Source: DATMYQ01 sp035560935
GTDB taxonomy: Bacteria > Bacillota > Negativicutes > Sporomusales > Sporomusaceae
Length of the DNA: 30,305 bases
NCBI GenBank assembly: GCA_035560935.1
Contig: DATMYQ010000008.1
Location: 1-30,305, forward strand
Reading direction: 5' to 3'
Positions 1 to 7,348 of this stretch are shown here, piece after piece; positions within the stretch are counted from its first letter, which is position 1; every line of letters starts with the position of its first letter. The notes under the pieces are model-generated. The model was given only the letters and a program-made list of their open reading frames with translations, did no database searches and had not been told where the DNA came from. The translations under genes and the position numbers were made by a program.

Positions 1-150
1 GTAATATTTATTCGCGTTTTCCATCAACCCAACTGATTCTGAATGATATATTTAATCAGGGCAGCGATACTTTGCTGTCGACGAAGTGTCTAACGTGTCC
101 TTATTTTAATGCATCATCATTTGCCACAAATTCAATTGCAGCTGAAAGAT

Positions 151-202
151 GAAAAAAAGAACCCCTGAACTCTTTGCCACGATTTCAGCAGGAGTTCGGG
201 GT
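151..202 (-). terminator. Rho-independent terminator of the 68-aa orphan gene
   Basis: An inverted repeat (ACCCCTGAACTC at 161-172 against GAGTTCGGGGT at 192-202, one bulged base) lies just after the stop codon at 214. It is followed on the minus strand by a run of seven T (plus-strand A run at 152-158). This is a classic intrinsic terminator and supports the short gene as a real transcription unit. Confidence 0.8.
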
Positions 203-213
203 ATTCATGATGT

Positions 214-420
214 TTAGATGATTTCGTTCGATGTGATCTGTACCGAATAGTCGCCTTTGCTGGTTCGCTTGATGACGCCTTTTTTGCCAGCGCCGTCATC
301 AACAGTAATTGCCTGCAGATTATTTTCCATCAGGAAGTTCAGCACGTCCTGCTTCACGAATGCCTCCCAGCTCAGTTTCTTTTCTTCTTTTTTGTCTTCA
401 GTCAAGATGTCTTCTGTCAT
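214..420 (-). CDS. Hypothetical 68-aa acidic/lysine-rich protein
   Basis: I do not recognise the family. The 68-residue product starts with a charged segment (residues 1-15, rich in E, K and D). It continues with a segment that looks folded, containing WEAFVKQDVLNFLMENN and a terminal KGDYSVQITSNEII, suggestive of a small alpha/beta protein. No signal peptide or membrane helix is visible. The ATG at 420 was chosen because GAGG lies about 10 bases upstream; longer in-frame readings would run into the tmRNA gene. The gene sits between the ssrA terminator and its own terminator, so it is either read through from ssrA or has a promoter I cannot see. Existence is supported by the ribosome site and the terminator. 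Function is unknown. Confidence 0.7.
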   Translation of the reverse strand: MTEDILTEDKKEEKKLSWEAFVKQDVLNFLMENNLQAITVDDGAGKKGVIKRTSKGDYSVQITSNEII

Positions 421-451
421 GTCTAATCCGCCTCTCATGGTTCTTTTTCTG

Positions 452-486
452 TTACAAACAAAACACAGACCACCTTGCGGCAGTCC
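452..486 (-). terminator. Terminator of ssrA
   Basis: On the minus strand the arms GGACTGCC and GGTGGTCT pair over 8 bp (with G-U wobbles) around a GCAA tetraloop, a stable GNRA type. The T-rich tail GTGTTTTGTTTGT follows. It lies about 50 bases beyond the CCA end of the tmRNA. Confidence 0.65.
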
Positions 487-533
487 ATGCTGTAAGCGAC
501 TTTGAAAGATCTGTAAAAATTTCCGGATTTGAT

Positions 534-881
534 TGGTGGAGGCGAGGAGAGTCGAACTCCTGTCCAAAAGCATTACCACATAGGCTTCTCCGAGCGCATC
601 CGGTGGTTTATATTTCGCTCCATTGCCGCCCATCGGCAGGCTGCGCCGGCGCTATCTCGATAAAATTTCCCAGTCGGCCCTCCGAGAATTGGGCTTCAGG
701 TATCCCGCTAAGTGGCGCCCTATCCTACACCGCGGGCGAGCGGAGGTAGGACGTTAGCATTAAGCTGCTAAAGCGTATTCTTCGTTTGCGTTTGCTTTAA
801 GGTCCACCGTATTGACGGGCTGATGGAACCCCGGCTCGCTACCTATGCCATACCTGCCTCTGTCGAAACCAGTACGCCCCC
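534..881 (-). ncRNA. ssrA: tmRNA (ssrA), 348 nt, one-piece
   Basis: This is transfer-messenger RNA, which rescues ribosomes stalled on broken mRNA together with SmpB. The 5' end reads GGGGGCGTACTGGTTTCGAC, the standard tmRNA start. The 3' end carries the T-arm sequence GGAGTTCGACTCTCC and an encoded CCA at 534-536. The 5' GGGGGCG pairs with 3' CGCCTCC as a 7-bp acceptor stem with one G-U, which fixes both ends. The tag reading frame at 760-795 encodes ANANEEYALAA followed by TAA. It is the normal one-piece form, not permuted. smpB and rnr, its functional partners, are upstream on the same strand, separated from it by a divergent transporter gene. Any reading frames across this region are spurious. 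Confidence 0.97.
760..795 (-). other. tmRNA proteolysis-tag reading frame
   Basis: Resume codon GCA at 793-795 is followed by ten more codons and TAA at 760-762, giving the tag ANANEEYALAA. The terminal ALAA is the usual ClpXP-type degron end. The Asn-Glu-Glu middle is this lineage's own variant. Confidence 0.9.
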
Positions 882-954
882 ATGTCATTTTTTGCGCCGC
901 GCACGGCGACTTTTCGTGGCAAACGAAAGAATATCTTCCTTTTTGACTGTATTT

Positions 955-963
955 ATTATATCA
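955..963 (-). promoter_or_regulatory. Extended -10 promoter of ssrA
   Basis: The minus strand reads TGATATAAT, a perfect TGn extended -10 hexamer. The -35 region is poor (TGGAAC-like at 17 bases). Initiation would fall near 948, giving a leader of about 65 nt to be removed by RNase P at 881. The site lies about 40 bases from the divergent transporter reading frame. Confidence 0.55.
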
Positions 964-1002
964 TGAAATCTGCAACTGTTCCAGCGCTTTGTCACAAACG
1001 GA

Positions 1003-1947
1003 TTGCTGCAACGGCTATTATACCAAAAATCTACCGAACTAACCAAAGGAGTGGTTCCTATCAATCCTCAACACGCAGGTGTGTTCATGGTGCTGGCGTC
1101 CGCCGCCGGCTTCGCGACACTGCCGATATTGATCAAAGTGGCCTATTCGGCCGGTACCAATACAATGACGATTCTGGCCACCCGTTTCGTGCTGGCCTCG
1201 CTCTGCCTCTGGCTGATCTTGCACCATCAGGGCCTGTCGGCCCGGGTTACCCGGCGCGACGCGGCCAGTCTCTGCCTGCTGGGCATTGTCGGTTATGGCG
1301 CGATGTCCACTTCTTTTGCCGCGTCATTGCACTATTTGCCGGCGTCGCTGTGCTCGATGCTGCTATACACCTATCCGGCTATTGTCGCCTTGTTGTCCTT
1401 TTCGTTTAAGTTGGAAGAATTTAACTGGCAAAAAGGATTGGCTCTTTCGGTTTGCTTCATCGGCCTCTTTTTGATTCTCGGCGTATCTTTCAGCGGGATT
1501 CACTGGCTGGGGATTGTGCTGGGCCTATCGTCCTCACTGCTTTATTCCGCATATATTCTGGCGGGCAATTTTCTGCTGAAAAATGTGAATCCGTTGGTGG
1601 CGACGACTTATGTCTGCACTTCCGCCGCCATTACCTTTATGATCGCAGCGGTGGTCAGCGGCGATTATCTGCCGTTGTCGCCAACCGGCTGGGGTATTTT
1701 GCTGGCGATGGCGCTCCTGTCAACGATCGTCGGCATTCTCGGCTGCTTTGCCGGCATCAGTCGCATTGGTGCGGTGAATACTTCGATCATCAGTACCGCA
1801 GAGCCGGTAATGACGGTGCTGATGTCCATACTGCTGCTGGGCGAAAACATCACGCCGGCGCAGTTGTGCGGCGGCGGGCTGATTCTCGCCGGTATTCTGA
1901 TTCTCCAGCTCTGGGCGGAAAAACAAACGGCGGCTGCCGCCAATTGA
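1003..1947 (+). CDS. EamA/DMT-family transporter, ten-helix permease
   Basis: A drug/metabolite-type exporter of the inner membrane. The sequence shows about ten hydrophobic segments arranged as two EamA repeats, the second beginning near SGIHWLGIVLGLSSSLLYS. The second repeat ends in the typical P-V-threaded helix AEPVMTVLMSILLLGE. Its substrate cannot be read from the sequence; amino acid or metabolite export is usual for the family. Length (about 300 aa) is normal. The start is uncertain. Position 1003 is the longest TTG-initiated reading, but the only good ribosome site (AAAGGAG at 1045-1051) points to an ATC codon at 1060, giving (M)NPQHAGVFMV; ATG 1087 is a further option. It is the only rightward gene here and lies between smpB and ssrA, with its own terminator. 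Confidence 0.9.
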   Translation: MLQRLLYQKSTELTKGVVPINPQHAGVFMVLASAAGFATLPILIKVAYSAGTNTMTILATRFVLASLCLWLILHHQGLSARVTRRDAASLCLLGIVGYGAMSTSFAASLHYLPASLCSMLLYTYPAIVALLSFSFKLEEFNWQKGLALSVCFIGLFLILGVSFSGIHWLGIVLGLSSSLLYSAYILAGNFLLKNVNPLVATTYVCTSAAITFMIAAVVSGDYLPLSPTGWGILLAMALLSTIVGILGCFAGISRIGAVNTSIISTAEPVMTVLMSILLLGENITPAQLCGGGLILAGILILQLWAEKQTAAAAN

Positions 1948-1963
1948 TTCTGAAGCTATGCTG

Positions 1964-1992
1964 CGGCTGACCGTTTAGGTCAGCCGTCTTTT
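1964..1992 (+). terminator. Terminator of the EamA gene, overlapping the smpB 3' end
   Basis: CGGCTGACC (1964-1972) and GGTCAGCCG (1978-1986) form a perfect 9-bp stem with loop GTTTA, followed by TCTTTTTG on the plus strand. The smpB stop codon (1980-1982) lies within the right arm. On the minus strand there is no T-run, so the element serves the plus-strand gene. Confidence 0.85.
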
Positions 1993-2453
1993 TGTTTGTC
2001 CCGCAAGGCCCGGTCAACTTCCCGTTTGGCGTCCTTAGCCGCCAGGTCCTGCCGCTTGTCGTAGGTGTGCTTGCCGGTGGCCAGTCCCAGTTCCAGTTTG
2101 ACCTTTCCCCGGGTGAAATACAGTTTCAGCGGCACCAGCGTAAAGCCTTTTTCCCTGGTTTTGCCGATCAGTTTATTGATCTCCACCCGGTGCATCAGCA
2201 ATTTCCGCACCCGCAGCGGTTCGTGGTTGAACCGGTTGCCCTGGTCGTAAGGGCTGATGTGCATCTGGTACAGCATCAGTTCGCCGTCCTGGATGCGGGC
2301 GTAAGAGTCTTTTAAATTCGCTTTGCCGGCCCGCAGGGATTTGACCTCGGTGCCGGTCAGCACCAGGCCGGTTTCATAGCTTTCATGGATGAAGTAATCG
2401 TGCCGGGCTTTTCGATTTTCCGAAACGATTTTAATGCCGGTTTCCTTGTTCAC
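1980..2453 (-). CDS. smpB: SsrA-binding protein SmpB
   Basis: Small RNA-binding protein that delivers tmRNA to stalled ribosomes. The 157-aa product has the family signatures NRKARHDYFI (residues 14-23), GTEVKSLRAGKANLKDSY (34-51) and the C-terminal YDKRQDLAAKDAKREVDRAL, the basic tail that enters the mRNA channel. Length is normal. The start is GTG at 2453, with a purine-rich GGGGGAAC upstream. rnr ends 94 bases upstream on the same strand, so the two are probably co-transcribed. This matches the conserved rnr-smpB-ssrA order of Bacillota, except that a divergent transporter gene separates smpB from ssrA. Confidence 0.97.
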   Translation of the reverse strand: MNKETGIKIVSENRKARHDYFIHESYETGLVLTGTEVKSLRAGKANLKDSYARIQDGELMLYQMHISPYDQGNRFNHEPLRVRKLLMHRVEINKLIGKTREKGFTLVPLKLYFTRGKVKLELGLATGKHTYDKRQDLAAKDAKREVDRALRDKQKDG

Positions 2454-2547
2454 GTCGTTCCCCCGTTTCCTCGGCTGCCGTTGCGCGTACTCATTATTGT
2501 ATAACAGGAGTCAGGCGCCGTCAATCAGCCCTGCCGGGAACCACAGG

Positions 2548-5085
2548 TCAGATTTTTTCATTGCGGGACGGGGACGGATTTCCTTTGTCACCGCTTTTTT
2601 TGCGTTTACGGCGCTTTTTCTTCTTGTTTTCTTCGTCCGCCACCACGACCGGTGATCCCGGCGGACGAACGGCGTCTCTTTCCTGTTGCCGCAAGGCGGT
2701 TTTATCGGTAACCTGCACCACCAGCGGCGCATTATTGTTCGGTTTATTTACGGATTTTCCGCCTTTTTTCCCCGGCGGCTTCGGTTTCTCTTTGTTGTTT
2801 CCTTTGGCCGGATTCCCGCCCGTTCCGGCAGCGGGCCGTCCCGGATTCCTTGAGCCCGGGGCACGGTTTTTATTTTTTCCGGCCGGGTTGCCATTGTTGC
2901 CGTTTCTGGCGGGTCTTCCGCCGCGACCGCCCCGCCGGCCCTGGCTCAGCATGTCCGGCGTCAGTACAAAGTCAATATTCCGGGTTTCCGGGTTGGCCTG
3001 GGTGACGATGATCCGCACCGGCTCGCCCAGTTTGAAAATCTTGTGGGTGCGTTCGCCAATCAGGCTGTATTGTTCCTCCACATACTGGTAGTAGTCGTCA
3101 TCCATGCTGGAAACCCGTACCAGGCCTTCCACGCCGTTGGGCAGTTCGACAAAAATACCGAACGCGGTCACGCCGTTGATGATGCCTTCAAATTCCTCAC
3201 CGATGAACTGGGCCATATACTCCACTTTTTTCAGATCGACGGTTTCCCGTTCGGCCTCCGCCGCCGCCCGTTCCCGCAAGGAGGCGTGCAAAGCGGTTTC
3301 CGGCAGCATCAGTTCCAGTTTTTGCCGCCGTTTGGCGGACAGGCCGCCTTTTTTGAAGGTATCCCGCAAAATCCGGTGGACGATGAGATCGGGATAACGG
3401 CGGATAGGTGAGGTGAAGTGGGTATAATAGGAGGCCGCCAGGCCAAAATGTCCCAGATTATTGGCATCGTAGCGGGCCTGTTTCAACGAGCGGAGCATGA
3501 CGGTGCTGATGATCCGTTCCTCCGGACGTCCGGCAATGCGGCTGAGGATTTTCTGCAATGCCATCGGCTGCACTTCGCCGTCTTTGCCGCCGACACGGCC
3601 CACCTGGCCGAAGTTGTTTAAGAGCAGGCTGAGGCGGGTGATTTTTTCCGGGTCCGGTTCTTCATGCACCCGGAACATCGAGGGGACTTCAAGACGGCTG
3701 GTGTGCTCGGCCACGGTTTCGTTCGCGACCAGCATGAATTCCTCCACCACCGATTCGGCGATGCTGCGAATTCGTTTCTCCAGCGCCAGCGGCCGTCCCT
3801 GCTCATCCAGTTTGACCTTGATCTCGGGAAAATCAAAGTCGATGGCGCCACGCCGCATACGCCGCTCCCGCAGGATACGGCACAAGCGCTCCATTTCCTC
3901 CAGGTGCGGTACCAGCGTCGCATACTGCGTCCGCAGCTCCGGATCGTGATCCGCCAGAATCTTCCGGACGACATTGTAGGACAAGCGGGTATGCACCCGG
4001 ATCACGGCCGGGAATATTTCGTAGTGCAGCACTTTTCCCTGCGAATCAATGTCCATTTGAATGGAAAGGGTCAGCCGGTCGACACCGGCATTCAAACTGC
4101 AGATACCGTTGGACAGGCGGTGCGGCAGCATTGGCAGCACCCGGTCCACTAAATAAACGCTGGTGCCCCGGTTCACTGCCTCCTGGTCCAGCGGGCTGTC
4201 TTCGGTAACATAATAGCTGACATCGGCAATGTGCACACCCAGCCGGTAGCGGCCATTCTCCAACCGTTCGATATTCACCGCGTCGTCCAGATCCTTGGCG
4301 TCTTCCGAGTCAATGGTCACGATCGGCAGGTCCCGTAAATCCCGGCGCCCGGCCAGTTCTTTGACGTTGATGCTGTCCGGCACAGCGGCCGCGGCCTGCT
4401 CCGTTGCCTCGGGAAATTCCGTCGGCAGGTTATGCTTTTTGATAATGGATAAAATTTCAATGCCGGGATCGCCGACTTTACCAAGGATTTCGATAATTTT
4501 TCCTTCGGCGCTTTTTTGTTTTTCCGGCCAGCGGGTGATTTCCACCACGACTTTGCATCCGGATTCGGCCCCCTGAAATTCTTCCTTGGGCACGAAAATA
4601 TCCTGACCCAGACGCTGGTCATCCGGCAAGACAAAACCATAGTGCTTGCCCGCTTCGAAAGAGCCGACCACGGTCCGGTTGGCCCGTTCCACCACGCGGA
4701 TGACCTCGCCTTCGCTAGCCCGTCCGCCGCTGCCGGCCGGACGGCTGCTGACCCGGATCACGACTTTGTCCTTATGCATAGCGCCGGTCATGGCATCGGG
4801 CGGAATAAACACGTCGTCCAATTCCGGATCTTCCGGAATCAGAAAGCCGAACCCCTTGGCACTGACGGACAAGGTGCCCACCAGCAGATTCATTCGTTCC
4901 GGCACGCCATATTTGTCGTGGCGGGTTTTAATGATCGCCGCCTTTTCTTCCAGTTGTTTCAACGCCGGCCAGAAGCTTGCCAGCGCCTTGCCCCGTATTT
5001 TCATGGCCGCCGCCAAATCTTCCGCGGTCAGCGGGCGATATGCTTCGGTGCGCATGAATTCCAGGATTTTTTCCAATATATTCAT
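2548..5085 (-). CDS. rnr: Ribonuclease R with long basic C-terminal tail
   Basis: Processive 3'-5' exoribonuclease that degrades structured RNA and, with tmRNA-SmpB, defective mRNA. The 845-aa chain has an N-terminal winged helix (about 1-60), two cold-shock/OB folds (about 65-205) and the RNB catalytic domain, with DSEDAKDLDDA at 259-269 holding the metal-binding aspartates and HIADVSYYV at 285-293. An S1 domain follows (about 637-708, FGIFVELPNGVEGLV). From residue 709 a roughly 135-residue low-complexity tail is rich in Gly, Asn, Pro, Lys and Arg and contains KKKKRRKRKK. The ATG at 5085 overlaps the thioesterase stop as ATGA, implying translational coupling; GGGAGTG lies upstream. Confidence 0.97.
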   Translation of the reverse strand: MNILEKILEFMRTEAYRPLTAEDLAAAMKIRGKALASFWPALKQLEEKAAIIKTRHDKYGVPERMNLLVGTLSVSAKGFGFLIPEDPELDDVFIPPDAMTGAMHKDKVVIRVSSRPAGSGGRASEGEVIRVVERANRTVVGSFEAGKHYGFVLPDDQRLGQDIFVPKEEFQGAESGCKVVVEITRWPEKQKSAEGKIIEILGKVGDPGIEILSIIKKHNLPTEFPEATEQAAAAVPDSINVKELAGRRDLRDLPIVTIDSEDAKDLDDAVNIERLENGRYRLGVHIADVSYYVTEDSPLDQEAVNRGTSVYLVDRVLPMLPHRLSNGICSLNAGVDRLTLSIQMDIDSQGKVLHYEIFPAVIRVHTRLSYNVVRKILADHDPELRTQYATLVPHLEEMERLCRILRERRMRRGAIDFDFPEIKVKLDEQGRPLALEKRIRSIAESVVEEFMLVANETVAEHTSRLEVPSMFRVHEEPDPEKITRLSLLLNNFGQVGRVGGKDGEVQPMALQKILSRIAGRPEERIISTVMLRSLKQARYDANNLGHFGLAASYYTHFTSPIRRYPDLIVHRILRDTFKKGGLSAKRRQKLELMLPETALHASLRERAAAEAERETVDLKKVEYMAQFIGEEFEGIINGVTAFGIFVELPNGVEGLVRVSSMDDDYYQYVEEQYSLIGERTHKIFKLGEPVRIIVTQANPETRNIDFVLTPDMLSQGRRGGRGGRPARNGNNGNPAGKNKNRAPGSRNPGRPAAGTGGNPAKGNNKEKPKPPGKKGGKSVNKPNNNAPLVVQVTDKTALRQQERDAVRPPGSPVVVADEENKKKKRRKRKKSGDKGNPSPSRNEKI

Positions 5086-5483
5086 GATATCACTCCCGTC
5101 ACCACCGCCACTTTGGCCTTGCCCTGAGCGGTCACCGTACCGTCCGGCAGCCGGACATCGGCGGTCATATCATAGATATTCCGGGTCTTGCCGGCAATTT
5201 TCGCGGTAATCGTCAGTTCTTGCGCGATGGGCGTCGGCTGGCGAAAGCGGACCTCCAGCCGGGCGGTAACGGCATTGACCCCTTTTACAAAAATATAGCG
5301 GGCCATCACTTCATCCAGCAGGGTGCTGACAATGCCGCCGTGCACGATGCCGTCATATCCCTGATGTTCGGGCCCGGCAACAAATTTTGCGCAATAAGTA
5401 TCCTGCATTTCCTGAAATTCCAGTTTCAGTCCGATGGGATTCGCCGGCCCACAGGCAAAACACCATTGATTGATTTCTTCCAT
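5082..5483 (-). CDS. PaaI-type hotdog thioesterase
   Basis: A 133-aa single hotdog-fold protein, probably an acyl-CoA thioesterase. It has the N-terminal CFACGPANPIGLKL signature (residues 8-21) and the helix motif HGGIVSTLLDEVMAR (about 48-62) that typifies PaaI/YigI-like hotdog enzymes. The substrate is unknown. The start ATG at 5483 has AGAGGTG upstream. Its stop overlaps the rnr start by four bases, so it is in the rnr operon. A link to RNA decay is not evident; it may simply ride in a housekeeping operon. Confidence 0.88.
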   Translation of the reverse strand: MEEINQWCFACGPANPIGLKLEFQEMQDTYCAKFVAGPEHQGYDGIVHGGIVSTLLDEVMARYIFVKGVNAVTARLEVRFRQPTPIAQELTITAKIAGKTRNIYDMTADVRLPDGTVTAQGKAKVAVVTGVIS

Positions 5484-5511
5484 TTTGCACCTCTTTTAGC
5501 TTTGTTTTTCG

Positions 5512-5532
5512 GCCGCCTTTCGTTGCGGCGGC
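5512..5532 (-). other. Intercistronic GC hairpin upstream of the thioesterase gene
   Basis: GCCGCC and GGCGGC arms (6 bp) surround a 9-base loop in the 92-base gap between the esterase and thioesterase genes. On the transcribed strand it is followed by CGAAAAAC, not a T-run, so I do not call it a terminator. It may stabilise or process the mRNA. Confidence 0.35.
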
Positions 5533-5575
5533 AGCAGGAAATATTGGCCGATATATATGATAAGGGCGCCGCCCG

Positions 5576-6313
5576 TTATGGCGAGCGCCGCAAAAATTCC
5601 AACACCCGGGTAAAAACTGTTTCCCGCTCTGTATCCAAAGTAATCAAATGACCGGATTTTTGTAACCAACACAGCTCCTTTTCCTGGCTGCCGGCCTGAT
5701 CGTAAATATACTGGGCGCTTTCCGGCTTCACCGTATGCTCCCCCTGCGACTGCACCACTAATAGCGGTGCCGAAAATTTCGGCAGCAACCGGGTAACATC
5801 CCGGATCAGATCCAGCAAACTGGCGACACAGCGCAGCGGCGTGCGGTCATAATGAACCAGATATCTGGGATCCACGCCGGGTAGCACTCTGCGCCGCTTG
5901 GGCGCATAACTCCGAAACAAGCGGTAAAATGGCAAAAAACGCAGTCGTGAATCATTAATGTATACCGGAGCGCTCAAACAGGCCACCCGCGACACAGGCA
6001 GCTCCCGTCCCAATTTCAGCGCCAGCAGGCCGCCCATCGACAGACCCACCAGATGGATCTGACGGCAATGTCCGGACAGCACCCGATAGCCATCCACAAC
6101 GCTGGCATACCAGTGCCGCCAGTCGGTACGGGCCATTTCCTCGACTGTGGTACCGTGTCCGGCCAGCCGCGGCGCCAGCACCGGATAACCGGCCCGGTTC
6201 AAATATTCGCCAATCAGCCTCATTTCCGACGGTGAGCCGGTAAAGCCATGCACCAACAGTACACCATCCGGGCGGCTGCCCGGCAAAAAAAACGTTTCCG
6301 CACCTTCCTGCAT
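5576..6313 (-). CDS. Est30-like carboxylesterase (YvaK family alpha/beta hydrolase)
   Basis: A 245-aa cytosolic serine hydrolase of the monoacylglycerol lipase/carboxylesterase type. The oxyanion strand is VLLVHGFTGSPSEM (18-31), the nucleophile elbow GLSMGG has Ser92, and the catalytic histidine is His222 in KSGHLITLD. The acid position, normally Asp in this family, appears to be Glu192 (SQGEHTVKPESA), an unusual substitution. The family acts on short- to medium-chain esters; the physiological substrate is unknown. In Bacillus the homologous gene yvaK lies between secG and rnr, and here it likewise precedes rnr. Start ATG 6313 has GGATGGAG upstream, and an extended -10 promoter lies 43 bases before it. 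Confidence 0.93.
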   Translation of the reverse strand: MQEGAETFFLPGSRPDGVLLVHGFTGSPSEMRLIGEYLNRAGYPVLAPRLAGHGTTVEEMARTDWRHWYASVVDGYRVLSGHCRQIHLVGLSMGGLLALKLGRELPVSRVACLSAPVYINDSRLRFLPFYRLFRSYAPKRRRVLPGVDPRYLVHYDRTPLRCVASLLDLIRDVTRLLPKFSAPLLVVQSQGEHTVKPESAQYIYDQAGSQEKELCWLQKSGHLITLDTERETVFTRVLEFLRRSP

Positions 6314-6355
6314 GGTTCACTCCATCCTTCCGTCATCTTCTGCGAATCTATTCCT

Positions 6356-6364
6356 ATTATACCA
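6356..6364 (-). promoter_or_regulatory. Extended -10 promoter of the esterase-thioesterase-rnr-smpB operon
   Basis: The minus strand reads TGGTATAAT, a perfect extended -10. The -35 region (CCTCTG at 17 bases) is weak, as is common with extended -10 promoters. Initiation near 6349 gives a 36-base leader to the ATG at 6313. It lies between the allH terminator and the esterase gene. Confidence 0.65.
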
Positions 6365-6402
6365 CCACCGGCGAAAAAGAACAGAGGACCGGCGCCAACA
6401 CG

Positions 6403-6435
6403 AAAAAAGCGAGGCGAGAAAGCTTCCGCCTCACT
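6403..6435 (-). terminator. Terminator of the allF-allG-cyclase-allH operon
   Basis: On the minus strand AGTGAGGCG pairs with CGCCTCGCT over 9 bp (one G-U) around a 10-base loop and is followed by six T. It begins immediately after the allH stop codon, so the operon ends here. Confidence 0.9.
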
Positions 6436-7341
6436 TTATATTTTATTATTTCCCAATTCCAGACCCGCGTACAGTCCCACTGTCAGATCAGTCCCGGACA
6501 GAGAACCGATCGCCAGCACGGGCGCCAGCGCTGCCTTAATTGGTGCCATATCTCCCGACGCCAGCTGCCGGAGCAGCAGCAACACCCGCTCCCGTGCCCG
6601 GCCAGTCGCCGCCTGGCGCAGCATCGCCGCCGAAATATCGGTGGTGCGGCTGGTCGCGGCCAACACCAGGCGCTGACCAAACCGCCGGTATTCTTCGGAA
6701 AAAGGACCCGCCGCCATATTCACCGCCATCAGCAAACCACAGCAAAAATCATCACCGGAGGGAGTCAGGCCGCCGCCCAGTCCCAGCAAACGGACAGCGG
6801 CGGTGTCTGCGGCAGGCCAGTCAGCGGCCGCCAGTGCCGCCAGCAAGTTTTCCGCCCGTTGTTTTAGTGTCCGGGCCGTCACATCGGCAGTACCGGACGG
6901 CAGGAGCAGTTCCAGCATTCCCCCCGGCCGGCCCTGGCGGCGAATTTCCGCCGCCAGGCTGTCCAGTACCGCCCGCCCTTCCGGCGGCGACCAGCGAGGA
7001 AAGGAGGGCAATATTCCCTGCCAGACCGCCGCCGTTCTCCAAACCACCGGCACCGATCCCACTGTCAATATCCCCTCGGCCGACAACACGGCATCGCCGG
7101 CAGTAATCGGCCATTCCGGCCACGGTTTCCCTATTGCCACCCGCAGCGACAGCGGTCCCGGATCCATGCCGTCGGTGGTCAGGCTGTACAGTTCATCATC
7201 CGTACTGACGATGTTGATAACCTGCGCAAAAATACTGTGCACCCGGCCGCTAAACGTTCCCGCCGCCAGCCGGGCCAGAAACGGCGCATCGCCGGAGACG
7301 GCGGTAAGCATCGGTTTCCCAAGCCAAGAACCCCTCACCAT
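6436..7341 (-). CDS. allH: DUF2877 protein, AllH (YlbF)-like oxamic transcarbamylase subunit
   Basis: A 301-aa protein with the DUF2877 signature GLGGGLTPSGDDFCCGLL (residues 187-204) near the C-terminus. In Escherichia coli the equivalent YlbF/AllH, with FdrA/AllF and YlbE/AllG, is reported to form oxamic transcarbamylase, which converts N-carbamoyl-oxamate (oxalurate) and phosphate to oxamate and carbamoyl phosphate. Family membership is read from the motif and the gene neighbourhood; activity here is inferred. The ATG at 7341 is 7 bases after the cyclase stop and has no strong ribosome site, suggesting translational coupling; Met11 (7311) is an alternative start. It is the last gene of the operon. 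Confidence 0.85.
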   Translation of the reverse strand: MVRGSWLGKPMLTAVSGDAPFLARLAAGTFSGRVHSIFAQVINIVSTDDELYSLTTDGMDPGPLSLRVAIGKPWPEWPITAGDAVLSAEGILTVGSVPVVWRTAAVWQGILPSFPRWSPPEGRAVLDSLAAEIRRQGRPGGMLELLLPSGTADVTARTLKQRAENLLAALAAADWPAADTAAVRLLGLGGGLTPSGDDFCCGLLMAVNMAAGPFSEEYRRFGQRLVLAATSRTTDISAAMLRQAATGRARERVLLLLRQLASGDMAPIKAALAPVLAIGSLSGTDLTVGLYAGLELGNNKI

Positions 7342-7348
7342 TTCGCGC

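Noticed and set aside
309..749. 146-residue plus-strand open frame
   Set aside because: It runs through the tmRNA gene in antisense; the conserved RNA ends and tag frame explain this sequence.
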